Positions 44,845 through 57,088 of a DNA stretch of 64,000 bases are shown in pieces. A program made the translations under genes and the position numbers. The DNA is from Triglochin maritima (taxonomy: Eukaryota; Streptophyta; Magnoliopsida; Alismatales; Juncaginaceae), in assembly GCA_963682175.1 (NCBI GenBank), contig OY821791.1:31122326-31186325 (forward strand). The letters are read 5' to 3'. How positions within the stretch are numbered: the first letter of the stretch is position 1; every line of letters begins with the position of its first letter. The notes under the pieces are model-generated. The model was given only the letters and a program-made list of their open reading frames with translations, was not told the origin of the DNA and did no database searches.

Positions 44845-45478
44845 TGTGTGTTTGATATAAATAGGAGAGAAAATGAAAGAAAATATTACGAGAGAAGAGA
44901 AAGTTGGTTTTTCTTCTCTTGTTTGGGTAGGTACGAGAGAAAGAAAGGAACAATTACAAAATGATAAAATTAACCTTCATTTTTATTTTCAATACATTAA
45001 TATACCAATCAACATATTATAAACTAGCATGTGCTAAATAATTTTCAATATTGCATGTCAACATCCCTAATAATTATAATGACTTTAGTACACCATTTCA
45101 AAAGGTCAAATGTAAAAAATCACCTAGACAATCAAATAAAAATTGATGTATTCACTAAACAATAAAAAACAAATTATGAAAACATAAAATATAGAATGCA
45201 AACAAGGGTAGTAAACATGGGTCATCAAGACAAGCATAGAAAACATTTTGTAAATATTATGTTCAAATGAGTAAAGGTATTTTTGTTATGAAATTTGTTT
45301 CCCAACTTTCTTTTCATTTCGCTCCAATTTTGGAGAGAAAGTGGGGAGACCAATTTGTATAGTAGAATTTCTCTCGTTTTCTCATTTTGTTTCCCTTGTG
45401 TCAAAAAAAGAGAAGTCACACATTGTCTTAATTTTTCTTCTTTTCTCTCCATTTCTCTCTTATCCAAAAACACCTACA
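44845..45478. mobile_element. MITE candidate, 634 bp
   Basis: The ends are imperfect inverted repeats: TGTGTGTTTGATATAAATAG on the left and, read inward, TGTAGGTGTTTTTGGATAAG on the right, both followed by GAGAGAAA-type sequence. TTAA lies at both sides (44841-44844 and 45479-45482). The interior is AT-rich without a frame. The superfamily is uncertain: a Tourist/PIF type with a TAA target or a TTAA type are both possible. Confidence 0.5.
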
Positions 45479-45639
45479 TTAAATTAGAAACATGAACAAT
45501 TTGAAGAATGAAGTGAAATTAATCAAATACGAATGGAAAGTAAAAACCACGTACGTCTCTATATTGGATTTAACTTTTTTGAAAACAATAATGCTTTATA
45601 TAAAAAAATCGTGAAATGAATATTTCCACCATAAAAGAA

Positions 45640-47206
45640 CTGAACTGCTAAACATCGCCCCAAAATTACTTAAATCACCCTAAAAATTATCATTTTGCCC
45701 TTCACTCATTTTTACCTATAAATATCTTCATTTTACCCTTCTAACATAGCTACCTCATCATATACATCTTATACACTAAAAGCAATGTCTCGGAGGCCTG
45801 GAAAACAGCCAGCAAATGCCCTGATGTACTCGAACACGGTAAGATTACCAATGTACTTAAAAAAAACAGGGGCGTCCATCGGAGATGCCTCCCGCTAGGA
45901 GGCTACGTCTGCCTTAGTCGCTCCCCCCTTGGTACCCGACAAGAAAGTTCATGTTTGTTGGTGTCACCCCAACTATTTCGAACAAAGGCATATTATACTT
46001 GTTCGTTTTGTACGTCGAATCCAAACAGACTATGAAAAGATATGTGCGCAACAACTGGACTGACGTCGGATGTGCCACAAATGCATAACTGATTGCATTA
46101 GTTTTTTCATCCGCCATAATCCAATGTAAGTACTGATACTGCACTGTTTGGTGGAGAAACTGTTGAGTGAGATTACTGTCTTCAGATTTCGTCCTCTTCA
46201 GGTACTCTCTGAAGTTATAAATGTGTCTCGGATTAGGATTATCCTCCAGAAATTTTTCTTTCACCGCAAACAAGATGTTATGAGCTTTTGCTTGTGCCTC
46301 AGTCATATCACGAACAATTTTCTTTGCCCCAGGATTCAGACCACTAATCTGTTGGTGACCCTCTGGATAAACTGTAAGGCTATGGTTGTGCTGCCCATGA
46401 GTACTACTAGAAACAATGACCCATCCATCACAATCCCGTCGCTCGACTACTTTTATCAAAAACCGACAATCACAACCCTTTCTTTTCGTGTTCTTCCGTA
46501 CTGCAATGTCCATGTCACGAGAACCCATTTTATTTCCGCGATCGCATCTCAGATAACAATCCATCCGATTATCTGCTTTTGATTTGTATAATGATATGAC
46601 CAAAAAAATCCAACTCTGATAGCAACTTGTTTGGCCGATTTATTCGCGTCATCGATTGTTGCAAATACTTCTATAGTTACAAAAAGCTCACTGATCTACT
46701 CCATCACCACCGAAATCTTGCAACGTCATCTATAAGAATAGAAAAAAAATTAATTTAATATTTTTTAAAAACATGCGTCTGGCTAGGACGCCGGCCCCTA
46801 GGGGTAGGTGTTCCATATATACACCTGCCCTTAGGACGAGGCGTCCGAGCTAGACGCCTACACCTTGGGTGGGGCGTCCGACTTAGTCGCTCCCCCTGGG
46901 GTCGAGCGTCTGGCTGGGACGTCTTCCCTTAGGGACCGACGTCCTAGAGAGGAGACACCCTCTCATAGGAGGAGGCGTCTTATACAGACGCCCGACCCGA
47001 TTTTTTTCCACACCAGACTTACCTCACCGGATGCAAAAGCTTCGTGAGACATTTTCGTGGTATTTGTACTGGTAAAATGTGAGAAACGTAGGTATAAGCC
47101 TCATTAAAAGAGACAGGACGAAATGAGTATTAATTGAATTGTGAAGGGCAAAATGATAATTTTTAGGGCGATTTAAGTAATTTTGGGGCGCTGAATAGTA
47201 GTTCCC
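45640..47206 (-). mobile_element. Mutator-like element with truncated transposase
   Basis: The terminal inverted repeats agree over about 70 bases: CGCCCCAAAATTACTTAAAT and CCTAAAAATTATCATTTTGC occur at both ends in opposite orientation. The direct repeat TAAAAGAA flanks the element (45632-45639 and 47207-47214). Between the ends lie a FAR1/MULE-type protein fragment and a GC-rich block with many GGCGTC/GACGCC boxes (about 46770-46990), some also near 45870-45920. Confidence 0.82.
45914..46603 (-). pseudogene. MULE/FAR1-type transposase, N-terminal fragment
   Basis: The 229-residue frame has a FAR1-type DNA-binding region (YLRCDRGNKMGSRD, KRKGCDCRFLIKVVERR, HGQHNHSL) and the start of the MULE transposase domain, with CLDSTYKTNKYNMPLFEIVG holding the first catalytic Asp. 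It breaks off after NMNFLVG into GC-rich sequence, so the remaining catalytic residues and the SWIM zinc finger are missing. The 5' end may also be incomplete: sequence before 46603 has no obvious start. It cannot encode an active transposase. Confidence 0.82.
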
Positions 47207-47214
47207 TAAAAGAA

Positions 47215-47632
47215 ATGACAACTTAAAATTTAAAGCGGGTAACCTCAATATTGTTACGAACTGAAAAAGACATGGAGATTTGTGGGGAGAATGATGAAGA
47301 CTTTTCATTACTTTCACATAAATAATATAATGAGTCTCTGTATATAGACAAAAGACATAAATATTACAATACAATAACAAGCTAATGAATGAGACATATG
47401 ATACACATCAATGAGAGAATTACACTACATTTGAATGTGGAGGTTAAGAAATTGTAACACCAAGTGATAATGTGACTTATCCATATGATATAATTATTGT
47501 TTATAACATTGTATGGTCATGTATGGCTTAATTAATCTAATCCATTTGCTTAATTTCTACTCAAATATGCAGCAGAAATGAGAATTAAAAGGCAAGTAGA
47601 AAAAGACAAGCAAACCATAAGACACAATTTTT
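47215..47632. other. AT-rich spacer, no gene seen
   Basis: About 420 bases between the Mutator-like element and a copia LTR fragment; nothing recognised. Confidence 0.45.
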
Positions 47633-48066
47633 TTTTTAGAGGTTCGGCACCCCACTTGAGTTCTAGTTCTCTCTTGCAAGCTCTGCTCTGCTCAATCCCA
47701 CGAGCTCTGCTTACATCTTCACTAATTCTCTCCCCGTTATGGACTTGGGAGATAATGCCTTTACACCACGAACTCGCAAATAGCCCTTGCCAAGCTCGGA
47801 TCCTCCTCTCACAACCTGAGATGGAAGCTTCCATTGAAGCCTTATAACTTTCTTTTTTGACAAAGAATATGAGTTACAAAACACTCTAACTTTGAGTGCA
47901 CTTGAGTATGATATGGATTTGGATCAAGTGATAAAGTTTAAGCTTTTGAGTGTGAAATGGGGATTCTAGAAGTGAGAGGATTCTCTCTAGTGTATGTGTG
48001 AATTTCGAATAGGAGGGGTGTGTAAATAAGGTGTGTGGACCTCTTTTTATAAGATCCTAAAGTGAT
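47633..48066 (-). repeat. Copia LTR fragment of the gag-only family
   Basis: Contains the GAGGTTCGGCACCC...CTCACAACC-TGAGA-GGAAGCTTCC block found at 54541-54750, followed by the same kind of AT-rich U3 sequence (AGTGTGAAATGGGG, TATAAGATCC). It is cut by the plus-strand LTR that begins at 48072. Confidence 0.7.
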
Positions 48067-48071
48067 ATAGT

Positions 48072-48176
48072 TGTTGGATTTTTAGTCTTAATCTTTATTT
48101 AGTTTTGATGATTAATTAAACTAATCTTAATCAATCAACCTAATCAATCAAAGTAAACAAACATGAATACATGAAT

Positions 48177-48237
<61 letters not shown>

Positions 48238-49645
48238 GTATTTGCAATAATCATGGTAGGTTGATCAAGAATCAAGCTAAGGAGTATTGGACGAAGACTC
48301 AAGACTTGTAATCAAAGCTATGGACCAACATGTATTTAGTATAAATTGAGTCCATAAGATTTATGTAAACTTGAACACTTAGGATTTTGTTCCATACCAC
48401 CACGGTTAACCGTACCCCATTCGGTAAACCAAAACCGATAGAGTTCGGTCCACCGAACACCTTTCGATGTCCAAATATTTTCCATCAGTAGAACTTAGGT
48501 GTTCCCGGGAGTTGCCACATCGGAAGACCAAAACATCTTCGGTCGACCGAATAGCCTGGACAGGTATTGGACTTTGCGCCAACGGTCACATTTGAATCTT
48601 GACCCTAGAGCCCAAATTGACTTGACCATATTCGGACTACCGAACATCATTCGGTCTACCGAATCCATATTTCTTTAGGAGCCCAATGACTATTTTCACG
48701 TGGCATGTGACTGTTGTACCTAACCTCTGTTAGTGTCATACTTCTCAGCGCAAAACACTTGTAAACTTTGGTCTACCGAAGTGTACACGGTCAACCGAAC
48801 TTAGAATATCAGAGCTTAACCAATCTTACTGTCCACCATAGAATGGTGAACCGAATAGCATTCAGTGAACCAAATTTAATTATGGTTTAATAGAAAATAG
48901 CTACTGGAGTTTGGTGGACGGTGATCCGATACTTAATCGGTCAACCGAACAGACTAATCTTCGGTGCACCGTTGGGTTAACGATCGACCGAAGATGACTC
49001 GAATTTTGCCCGAGCATAAGTCACATCTTTCTCTTTCATGGATCAAACTTCTCACCAACTACCCAACGGATCTATAAGCTTTGAAGCCTATATAAATACC
49101 CCATTAGAGACACAAACCAAGACACAACACTCTCCATTCATCTAGTATCTTTGTGTTCTCATTTCCCAATCTTCAAAGCTTATTCTCCAAACACTCAAAC
49201 TAAAACATCACCACTTATGTATCTATCTCCAAACCATATCCAAGTGTGCTCAAGTATTAGAGTATTATTAGAGATTGTGATTCATTCCTTATTCCAATCA
49301 CAAAAATACTGTAAAGCTTCGAGGAAGCTCCCTCTCGGGTTGTGAGAGGAGACACGAGCGAGACGAGGGTGTTCATGAGACTCTGTGTTGTAGACGGTGT
49401 TGATCTCAGCCCGGAATGGAGATATGTTAGTGGAACCGTAAGAGAGGCTCGAGGGATGAGCGAGGCTTACGAGGAGGACTAATATCCGGGGAGGGTGTCG
49501 AACCTCTCTAAATTTGGCGTCGATTTCTTGTGCTTTGCATTTTCTCTATCTCTCATCTAACCATTGCATTGATTAGTTAAATCGTAGATTATGTTTGAAT
49601 TTCGCACTCATATAATCGTGATTAGGGCCCAATATTTTCCTAACA
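48072..49645 (+). repeat. 5' LTR of element F
   Basis: 1574 bp, TGTTGGATTTTTAGTC...TTTTCCTAACA. It includes a (TA)n tract (48181-48232), many palindromic motifs of the CGGT-N2-ACCG type (48410-49000), and a TATA box TATATAAATA (49089-49098). Downstream is a block with CTCGGGTTGTGAGAGGAG, the counterpart of 54710 on the other strand. Confidence 0.88.
48181..48232. repeat. (TA)n microsatellite
   Basis: 52 bases of uninterrupted TA dinucleotides. The copia LTR at 56902 has an AT/GT microsatellite at the same place. Confidence 0.95.
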
Positions 49646-49647
49646 AT

Positions 49648-49659
49648 TGGTATCAGAGC
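49648..49659 (+). promoter_or_regulatory. Primer binding site of element F
   Basis: TGGTATCAGAGC, two bases after the LTR end, complementary to initiator methionine tRNA. Confidence 0.9.
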
Positions 49660-49698
49660 ATCATTAGCTAAATTTATTGTATAATCACAATTTTTAGC

Positions 49699-51164
49699 AT
49701 GGCTCATACATCTAATCATATTGAGGATTTATCTACAACTAAACCACCCTTGTTTAATGGTTTAAACTATTATTATTGGAAAAAGAGAATGAGAATATAT
49801 TTGCAATCTAATGATTTGAAAAATTGGACATTCTTATTAAAATCTTACACGCCTCCTAATGATGATGAAATTGTTTCATTAACTAGACCCAAAATTAAGG
49901 AAGCGGAGATAAATGCCCGCATAATGAACATCTTATATTGTGGGTTAAACGAAGGTGAATACAATAGAGTGAGAGGCTGTGAAAGTGCATACGATATTTG
50001 GTATACATTAGAAATGCATCATGAGGGTTCAACTAGATTAAAAGAAACTAGGATTAACTTGCTCATGCATAAATATGAATTATTCCGTATGCAATCTGGT
50101 GAAAACATAAGAGAAATGCACACTCGCTTCACTGAGATCATTAACTCCCCTAGTGCACTTGGCAAGACTTTTAGCAAGGGAGAAATGACATGAAAGATTC
50201 TTTGGTCTCTCACCGGCGATTGGGAGGATAAGACGACCACTATCGAAGAAGCACAAGACCTCACCAAATTATTGGTCAAAGAGCTAATGGGTAGTCTCAT
50301 GACATATGAGATACAATTAAAAGAACGCAACGAGAATTGAGTAAAGAAATCTTTGGGATTACAAACCATCACCAATTCCAACAAAGAAAGTGATATTGAA
50401 GAGTTGGCGACACAACAAATTAAGGCGTTTCTCAAAGAGGAGAAACAAAGAAGAAAAGAGAAGAAGAAGAGCAAGAAGAAGGAGAAGAAAGCTCTCAAAG
50501 CAACTTGGGATACATCATAATCTTCATCAATTGAAAGCAAATTCGCCTCGATGTGCTTCATGCAATAGAAGATGACGATAGTGAGGTATCTTCTTCCTCT
50601 AGTTGCAATTCAATTGATTCAAATGATTCAAATGCATATAATGAACTAAAATGTGAATTCAATGAATTGTTTGAAAATTTTGAAAAAGTTTGTCAAAAGA
50701 ATAAACTGGCAAGAAAGAAAATAAATGAGCTACAATCTCAAATTGATTCTATCATAAATGAGAAAAATGAAATGCTTGGTAGTCATGATAAAATTGAATT
50801 AGAGAACACTCCATTGATTGATAAAATTACATCTCTAAATGCATAACCTTCATGTAGTTATAACATTCAAGATCTAATAGCTAAGAATGTTAAATTACAA
50901 AAAGATCTTGAACGATTCACAAACGGAAAGAAGATGTTTGACATGCTAATAAGTAGTCAAAGACAATCTTTAGATAAACATGGTATAGGCTATTATGCTA
51001 ACAACTACAAAAACCATGTTATTCACACTACTTTAAATGGAAAGCATTTCTTTGTGAATAAAACTTCTTCAAGTATTTGGGCACCTAAGACCAAAATGGT
51101 TTGGGTACCAAAGGCTACATTGAATGGACCCAAAAAAAATGGGTACCAAAATCTACACTTGTAG
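49699..51164 (+). pseudogene. copia gag of element F, with stops
   Basis: ATG 49699 starts a copia gag (PPLFNGLNYYYWKKRMRIYL, LEMHHEGSTRLKETRINLLM, MHTRFTEIINSPSALGKTF). A TGA follows at about 50191, where the G copy has arginine; further stops occur near 50338 and 50844, and the frame is disturbed by indels around 50380-50580. Lysine/arginine-rich (RRRARRRRRK in one frame) and coiled-coil parts follow (FENFEKVCQKNKLARKKINE). The end reads HVIHTTLNGKHFFVNKTSSS and WAPKTKMVWVPKATL. No CCHC knuckle or protease turn is seen. Confidence 0.83.
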
Positions 51165-51656
51165 GTACTTGAAGAAGAAGATCAGTGGTGACCGCGCGAG
51201 CTTTAGCGTCAAATTCAATGCCGGTTGCATCACCAAATGTAGATTGGAACCAATTCAAAGCCTCAAGTCAGTATGAATTTCGATTGGTTCTAGTCTAAAT
51301 CTTATATGCTTAATTGTCATATCATTTACCCCATTCATTGCATATCTTTATCATATTTATAGTTATAAATGTAAAATTACTAAATGGATGTTAAAATAAG
51401 GCTTAAGACGGAAAATAGAAATGCACTTAATTTGTAGTATTCATTATTGCTTTTTAGTCTTCTTGACAGGGGGAGCATACATTGTGAAATTATTTAATTA
51501 AGGGGGAGAATTATAGTATTCCTTACCTATACATCACATGCTTATATTGTTTTTTTATTGATGTCAAAGGGGGAGAAAAATTAGGAATGAGCTTCATATA
51601 GAAAAGCATATTGTTAGGGGAGCATATTGTTAGGGGAGCATCTTATACATGCATAG

Positions 51657-52283
51657 TTTACATGGTCGAGTGCCACGTGTGAAAATAGTCGTTGGGCTCC
51701 TAAAGCAAATATGATTCGGTCGACCGAGTGATGTTCGGTGTACCAAATATGGATAAGTCAATTGGGCTTTAGGGTCAAGATTTAAATACGACCGTTGGAG
51801 CAAAGCCCAAAACCAGTCCAAGCTAATTCGGTCTACCGAAGGTATTTCGGTATACCGAGGTGGCTATTCCAGAGAACACCTAAGTTTTACTGTTGGATTC
51901 TACACGGTTTACTGCTAGGTGTTCGGTGGACCGAACTCTACAGATTTCGGTTTACCGAGAGGGGTTCGGTATACCGTGGGGAAACGGGACATAATCCTAA
52001 TGTGCTCAAGTTTACATTAATCCTAAGGACTCAAATAATATTAAATTACATATTGGTCCAAAGCTTGATTACATGTCTTGAGTCCTTATCTTCTTGTCCC
52101 AAAGCTCCTTAGCTTGATTCTTCATCAACCTATTAAGAATATTTGCAAATACAAGAATATATATGCAATGCATGTATTCATGTTTGCTTACTTTGATTGT
52201 CTAGGTTGATTGATTAAATATAAATTAAGATTAGATTACTTAATCATCAAAACTAAATAAAGATTAAGGCTAAAAAGTCAACA
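51657..52283 (-). repeat. 3' LTR fragment of element G
   Basis: Matches 55330-55956 closely, including the palindrome run TTCGGTCGACCGAG, TTCGGTCTACCGAA, TTCGGTATACCGAG, TTCGGTGGACCGAA. The U3 start (TGTTGACTTTTTAGCC on minus) is intact at 52283; the remainder is missing beyond 51657. Confidence 0.87.
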
Positions 52284-52881
52284 ATCTCCCCCTTTTTGAT
52301 GATGGCAAATCTATATCTTAATATTTAAGTTCAATTTTATTTCTCCCCTTTTCTATATGTTTTGTTTCTTAACATATATGTAATCTATACATTTATAAGA
52401 TTTCTCCCCCCTAACAACATGCATAGTTTATTTAAAATTGAAGCTCATACTAATTCTTCTCCTCCTTTGACATCAATCAAAAAGCAAACATTTAACATAT
52501 GATGCAAAAGTAAGAATTTCTAATTCTCCCCTTTAATTATTTGTTTTTGCAATTTAAGGCTCCCCCTATCAATTATGCTAAATAGCAACAATGAGTATTA
52601 ACAATTAAGTGTGTTTCTATTCTCCCTCTTAGCCTATTTAACATCCATTTTAAGATTTGACAATTATACTTATGGATGTGGTATATGATATGCAATGAAT
52701 AGGGTATCAGATATGCAATGAATTATACTATATGATACGTCAATTAAGCTCATAAATTTCGATTAGAGTCAATCGAAATTATACCGACTTTAGCTTTGAA
52801 TTGACTCCAACCCACATTCGGTGATGCAACCGGCTTTTGAATTTTCTTTGACGCTCACCCCGTCACCACCGATTTCCTCCT

Positions 52882-54343
52882 TCAAGTACCTACAATTGAA
52901 GATTTTGGTACCCATTTTTGCTTGGGTCCAATCATGTTAGTTTTTGGAACCCAAACCATTTTGGTTTTAGGTGCCCAAATACTTGAGGAAGTTTTATTCA
53001 CTACAAAATGCTTTCCATTCAAAGTAGTGTGAATAACATGGTTCTTAAAGTTATTAGCATAAAAACCTATACCATGTTTATCTAGTGATTGTCTTTGACT
53101 ACTTATTAACAAGTCAAGCATTTTCTTACCATTTGTGAATCTTTCAAGATCTCTTTGTAATCTAGCATTTTTAGCAATTAGATCTTGAATGTTTTGATCA
53201 CATGATGAATTTGCATTTAGAGATGTAATTTTATCTACTAATTGAGTGTTCTCTAATGCAATCTTATCATGACTAGCAAGAATTTCAATCTTTTCATTCA
53301 TAATAGATTTGATTTGAGATTGAAGCTCATTTATCTTTTTCTTTGCTAGTTAATTTTTCTCACAAACTTTTTCAAAATTTTCAAGCAATTCATTAAATTC
53401 ACTTTGAAGTTCATTATAATCATTTGAATTGTTTGAACTACTTGAATTATAAGAAAAGGAGGAAGATACCTCACTTTCATCATCTTTTCTTGCCATGAAG
53501 CACAATGAGGTGAATTCTTCCATTGAAGAAGATGATGAGGAGTCCCAAGTGGCTTTTCTTCTCCTTCTTCTTGCTCTTCTTTTTCTCCTTTCTCCTTTGT
53601 TTCTCCTCTTTGAGAAACTCCTTGATTTGTTGGGTCGCCAATTCTTCGATATCATTTTCTTGGTCGGATTTGGCGACGGCGTGGAAGCTCACGGATTTCT
53701 TTCCATTATTCTCCGGGCGTTCTTTCAATTGAATCTCATATGTCATGAGACTTCCCATAAGTACTTCAACCGACAACTTCGTTAGATCTTGCGCTTCTTC
53801 TATTGCAGTTGTCTTTTCTTCCCAATCGCCGTTGAGAGACCGGAGAATCTTCCTTGTCATTTCTCCCTTGCTAAAGATTTTTCCAAGAGCACTAAGGGAG
53901 TTAATAATCTTGGTGAAGCGAGTATGCATCTCGCTTATGTTTTCACCGGGTAGCATATGAAACAATTCATACTTATGCATGAGTAGATTAATCCTAGTTT
54001 CTTTTAATCTAGTGGATCCCTCATGATGCATTTCTAATGTATGCCACATTTCATAATCACTCTCACACACTCTCACGCGATTATATTCATTTTCATTTAG
54101 ACCACAATATAACATATTCAAAATGCAGGCATTAATTTCCGCCTCCTTAATTTTGGGTCTAGTTAATGAAATAATCTCATCATCATTTGGTGGAGTATAT
54201 GATTATAAAACAAAAGTCCAAAATTTTAAATCATGAGATTGCAAATAAACTTTCATCCTCTTTTCCCAATAATCATAATTTAGGCCATTAAAAAGAGGTG
54301 GTTTATTAGTTGATAAAGCCTCACTATGATTAGATTGAGTCAT
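52882..54343 (-). pseudogene. copia gag of element G, with breaks
   Basis: The minus-strand ATG is at 54343 (PPLFNGLNYDYWEKRMKVYL). There is a TAA stop near 54200, then the long piece 54121-53480 (LEMHHEGSTRLKETRINLLM, MTRKILRSLNGDWEEKTT, KEEKQRRKEKKKSKKKEKK). A frame change follows near 53500, then the coiled-coil part with a stop near 53349, and the last piece 53301-52882 (HVIHTTLNGKHFVVNKTSSS, WAPKTKMVWVPKTN). It is the same protein as in element F with different damage, so comparing the two shows where each is broken. Confidence 0.83.
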
Positions 54344-54381
54344 GCTAATATTTCGATTAAGAAATTAAATTTAGCCAACAA

Positions 54382-54394
54382 GGCTCTGATATTA
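54382..54394 (-). promoter_or_regulatory. Primer binding site of element G, degenerate
   Basis: The minus strand reads TAATATCAGAGCC next to the LTR end, against TGGTATCAGAGC in element F. The first bases are changed. Confidence 0.6.
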
Positions 54395-54396
54395 AA

Positions 54397-55956
54397 TGCG
54401 GGTATCGTATGGGGCCCTCTATTGATCGTAATTAACTAAAGTGTGGAATTACAACTTAATTACGAAACTAAGAACTAATCACGCAAGGGTTAGATGAGAG
54501 TTAAGAGAAATGCAAACCACGATGAAGTCGATGCCCGATTTAACGAGGTTCGGCACCCTCCCCGGGTCCTATTCCTCACTTACAAGCCTCGCTTGTCCCC
54601 CGAGCCTCGCTTGTGGTTTGCACTATCGGATCTCCGTTACCGAGCCGAGATCAACGTCTTTACAAACCCGAGCCTCGCGAACACCCTCACCTCGCCCATG
54701 TCTCCTCTCACAACCCGAGAGGGAGCTTCCTCGAAGATATTACAACTCTTTTGTGATTGGAATGAAGATTGAATCACACTCTAAGATAACACTCTAATTT
54801 TGAGCACACTTGGATAGATTTGGATCTAAGTAATCAAGTGGTGAAGTTTAAGGCTTGAGTGTAGGAATTGAGCTTTGAAGGATTCAGAAAGATAGCACAA
54901 GGATACTAAAGGTTTGGAGCTTGTAGTTGTGTGTATTGCGCTTCTAATGAGGTCCTTATATAGGCTTCAAAGCTCTTACAGCCATTGGGGAGTAGGTGAA
55001 GAAGTTGACCCATGAAAAGTGAAGATGTGACTAAAGTTCGGGCAGAATTTGCACGCTCCTCGGTAGACTGTTAAACCAACGGTTTACCGAAGATGGGTCA
55101 TTCGGTTTTACCGAAACCTATTCGGTTAACCGATCACTCAACTCCAATAGCTCTCTAACTAGCAGCCCTAATACAATTCGGTTTACCGAATACAATTCGG
55201 TTAACCGTTCCAAATTGGAAAGTACGATTGGTTGGGCTCTGTTAGTCCTAAGTTCGGTTGACCGTTCTCTATTCGGATTACCACAAAGTGTATGTGTACT
55301 GTTCTCACATTGCGTGGTAAATGGAATAGTGTTAACGGTCGAGTGCCACGTGTGAAAATAGTCGTTGGGCTCCTAAAGCAAATATGATTCGGTCGACCGA
55401 GTGATGTTCGGTGTACCAAATATGGATAAGTCAATTGGGCTTTAGGGTCAAGATTTAAATACGACCGTTGGAGCAAAGCCCAAAACCGGTCCAAGCTAAT
55501 TCGGTCTACCGAAGGTATTTCGGTATACCGAGGTGGCTATTCCAGAGAACACATAAGTTTTACTGTTGGATTCTACACGGTTTACCGCTAGGTGTTCGGT
55601 GGACCGAACTCTACAGATTTCGGTTTACCGAGAGGGGTTCAGTATACCGTGGGGAAACGGGACATAATCCTAATGTGCTCAAGTTTACATTAATCCTAAG
55701 GACTCAAATAATATTAAATTACATATTGGTCCAAAGCTTGATTACATGTCTTGAGTATTTATCTTATTGTCCTAAAGCTCCTTAGCTTGATTCTTCATCA
55801 ACCTATTAAGAATATTTGCAAGTACACGAATATATATGCAATGCATGTATTCATGTTTGCTTACTTTGATTGTCTAGATTGATTGATTAAATATAGATTA
55901 AGATTAGATTACTTAATCATCAAAACTAAATAAAGATTAAGGCTAAAAACCCAACA
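54397..55956 (-). repeat. 5' LTR of element G
   Basis: 1560 bp; + strand TGCGGGTATCG...CCCAACA. It contains the GAGGTTCGGCACCC block, a TATATAGG box (about 54957), and palindromes CGGTTAACCG, CGGTTTACCG, CGGTCGACCG, CGGTCTACCG, CGGTATACCG and CGGTGGACCG between 55060 and 55650. Confidence 0.88.
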
Positions 55957-56901
55957 CTTCGTTCACGCAGAGAGCTCCTCACGCGTCTAGGAGGCATCTG
56001 GCAACCGCAAATCAAACACAATCTTAGCTTTGAATGCATGCTAAAAGATAAAATGCGTGACTTAATGCTACAATGGTGATTTCTTTGGGAGCCACATAGG
56101 AACCGACCACTCTGATACCAAATTGTAACATCCCAAAAATAGCAGAAGATTTTAAAAAAAATTATCATCAAAATAATAATAACAGAAATAATGTCGGGAC
56201 TGTGACTTCATTCATAGTCAATCAGTGCACCGTTACATCAGAGTTTGTCAAATAGAATACATGATTACCTCTGATAGTCAAAAGGGAATCTACAAGCACA
56301 AATAATCATATATACCTCAATGGTCAGAAGAGAGGATCCTCAGCTCCAGATGTGCGCTCCCGCTGTCAGCATCCCAAAGTAGACCTATTGTGGTCCTGAA
56401 ACACAATAATTAATGCTTGAGTTCCCAGGAGGAAACCCCGTATGGCAGCTCACCTATCATGCATGCAATATACATGTGCAACCTATCATACTTGTGATAT
56501 GGCATGGCATCTACGGAAAGTAAACAACTCCCCCGAAGGGTATCACAGGACATCAGTCCGACAACAAACAATGAATCTCCCTCGGAGACCTACCGTAGGC
56601 ACATATGGTGTAGCAGAATATGACGTCACACTCCTCACACGCGACTACACTACTCATGGGGTTTGGCAGGGAACCTTCGCCAAGACTGTGCGCCGATAGA
56701 TCCCGATCAGCAGATCTACGTGGTTGGTGCAACTCATACCAACGGGGTCGTCGCCTGGAAGGTCGATTGCCCCTCTCGATAGGTGCCCAATTGAGGAAAG
56801 CACTGTCGGAAAACCATCGGCCCAAAGTCGACATCTTAGCTGGAACACCATCGGCTCATCATCGTCGGCAAACCATCGGCGGTATCACCAACAAACTATC
56901 G

Positions 56902-57010
56902 TGTTAGCTTTTTGGCCTTAAATCTTTATTTAGTTTTGATGATGATTTAAACTAATCTTGATCAACCAACCTAGTCAATCAAAGTAAGCAAACATGAATA
57001 CATGCAATGC

Positions 57011-57088
<78 letters not shown>

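Larger units (their letters stand above)
48072..51656 (+). mobile_element. Gag-only copia element F (plus strand)
   Basis: 5' LTR 48072-49645, primer site, gag-like coding region, then non-coding DNA with purine tracts such as AAGGGGGAGAA (about 51500-51580). There is no protease, integrase or RT. Where its 3' LTR would be, an LTR fragment in the opposite orientation begins at about 51657, belonging to element G. The layout fits the plant TR-GAG type of non-autonomous LTR elements (established class). Confidence 0.8.
51657..55956 (-). mobile_element. Gag-only copia element G (minus strand)
   Basis: Read on minus: 5' LTR (55956-54397), degenerate primer site, gag (54343-52882), non-coding DNA, polypurine tract (AAAAAGGGGGAGAT, complement at 52284-52297), and part of the 3' LTR (52283-51657). 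It mirrors element F, so F and G meet tail to tail. No pol is present. Confidence 0.8.

Noticed and set aside
47578..47847. Small frames on both strands near 47.6 kb
   Set aside because: They fall inside a fragment of the gag-only copia LTR (matching 54541-54750), so they are not genes.
49648..49659. TGGTATCAGAGC as part of a tRNA gene
   Set aside because: It is only the primer binding site next to an LTR; no cloverleaf is present. The same holds for 21630 and 56110.
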